64,000 nucleotides of DNA from Paenibacillus hunanensis (GTDB taxonomy: Bacteria > Bacillota > Bacilli > Paenibacillales > Paenibacillaceae). A program made the translations under genes and the position numbers. Below, one piece after another: positions 63,633 through 64,000 of the stretch. The stretch lies in contig NZ_BMMB01000004.1 of assembly GCF_014645615.1 (NCBI RefSeq), positions 248,001 through 312,000 of the forward strand, in the 5' to 3' direction. The notes beneath the pieces were generated by a model. The model searched no databases, was not told the origin of the DNA, and was given only the letters and a program-made list of their open reading frames with translations. How positions within the stretch are numbered: position 1 is the stretch's first letter; each line of letters begins with the position of its first letter.

Positions 63633-63998
63633 ATGGAGCAAATGCAGTGGCTACCCGAAGCGAACCCAGATGAATACCTTGCAGCTCGATCGCTGCTACG
63701 GCGGTATAAATATATGAAAAAAGCTGTTACGGGCCTACAGCAAATGGGAACATTAACATTAAAACAGCAATGCAAACTCCGGGAGTACGCAGACAAGGTA
63801 GCCAACATGGAACTGGCCGTATCGCTGATCCTAGACCCAGAGGTTCGCGATATTACAGATCACGTATTTTTACAGGGGAACAATAGACAAACAGCCATCT
63901 ATAAGCTAAGATGGCACACAGAGCGCACAGTAGACCGGAGAATAAGGCGTGGTGTTATATCGGTTGCTAACACACTCAAGGACTGGGGGATCATATGA
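63633..63998 (+). CDS. ArpU/RinA-like phage late regulator
   Basis: 121 residues, helical. The C-terminal part (RQTAIYKLRWHTERTVDRRIRRGVISVANTL) looks like the sigma-region-4-like HTH of ArpU/RinA proteins that switch on late genes, and it lies at the expected place before the packaging module. RBS AAAGGGAGAAGG. Confidence 0.55.
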   Translation: MEQMQWLPEANPDEYLAARSLLRRYKYMKKAVTGLQQMGTLTLKQQCKLREYADKVANMELAVSLILDPEVRDITDHVFLQGNNRQTAIYKLRWHTERTVDRRIRRGVISVANTLKDWGII

Positions 63999-64000
63999 GC
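63995..64000 (+). CDS. Start of the next gene, cut by the window edge
   Basis: An ATGA overlap with the preceding stop opens a frame (ATGAGC) that runs off the window. Nothing more can be said. Confidence 0.35.

Noticed and set aside
1..64000. tRNA or rRNA genes
   Set aside because: I saw no cloverleaf or rRNA signature; the only tRNA-related element is the T-box leader.

Overview
The window reads as a chromosomal segment of a Paenibacillus-like member of the Paenibacillaceae (Bacillota). The core gene order follows the Bacillus subtilis rluB-resDE / serA / prsW / cmk-rpsA-der-gpsA / hup-mtrB-hepS-menG-hepT-ndk-cheR-aro-trp-hisC-tyrA block. It departs from it as Paenibacillaceae do, with a plsY next to gpsA and futalosine-type menaquinone genes between hepS and hepT. 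Strong Shine-Dalgarno sites, GTG/TTG starts and frequent ATGA overlaps fit a Gram-positive host.

0.2-4.5 kb: a minus-strand siderophore uptake operon (binding lipoprotein and two FecCD permeases, with a Fur box at its promoter) followed by an AraC-type regulator. 4.6-8.2 kb: a GH2 beta-mannosidase and an unknown lipoprotein. 8.4-11.5 kb: rluB, then resD-resE, without the resABC genes usually found between them. 11.8-14.7 kb: a DUF3592-like membrane protein and serA, led by a T-box. 15-21 kb: two predicted intramembrane proteases (CPBP and PrsW), a polysaccharide deacetylase, mecA, a PilZ-like protein, cmk and plsC. 21-27.7 kb: an S1-type protein, der, plsY, gpsA, a nucleotidyltransferase-like protein, a ferredoxin, HU and mtrB (TRAP).

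28.3-33.3 kb: an isoprenoid-quinone operon, hepS-menG-mqnP-ubiX-mqnA-hepT. 33.7-47.7 kb: ndk, cheR and the aromatic supraoperon aroC-aroB-aroH-trpEDCFBA-hisC-tyrA. The trp segment has its own long leader carrying a TRAP binding site with exact 5-nt periodicity, so regulator (mtrB) and target sit in one window. A heptanucleotide tandem repeat lies between hisC and tyrA. 48.2-49.6 kb: an ECF sigma factor and its probable anti-sigma partner.

From about 49.9 kb to the right edge is a prophage or integrative element that runs past the window: large serine recombinase, a divergent repressor/Cro-type switch with an array of operator half-sites, small early proteins, a Rha/ORF6C protein, an HNH protein, a replication module, a C5 cytosine methyltransferase and small late-early genes up to an ArpU/RinA-like regulator. 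The most unusual item is the replication protein at 55476-56663. It looks like a DnaD-type initiator with a NucS/DUF91-like PD-(D/E)XK nuclease domain lodged between its two normal domains. The nuclease-coding stretch is bracketed by inverted 15-bp repeats and followed by a pentanucleotide repeat array. Other notable points are a repressor whose S24 protease residues are both replaced, a candidate small RNA at the element edge, a 110-nt near-perfect hairpin upstream of hepS, and the absence of several sporulation and cytochrome-maturation genes from their usual places.
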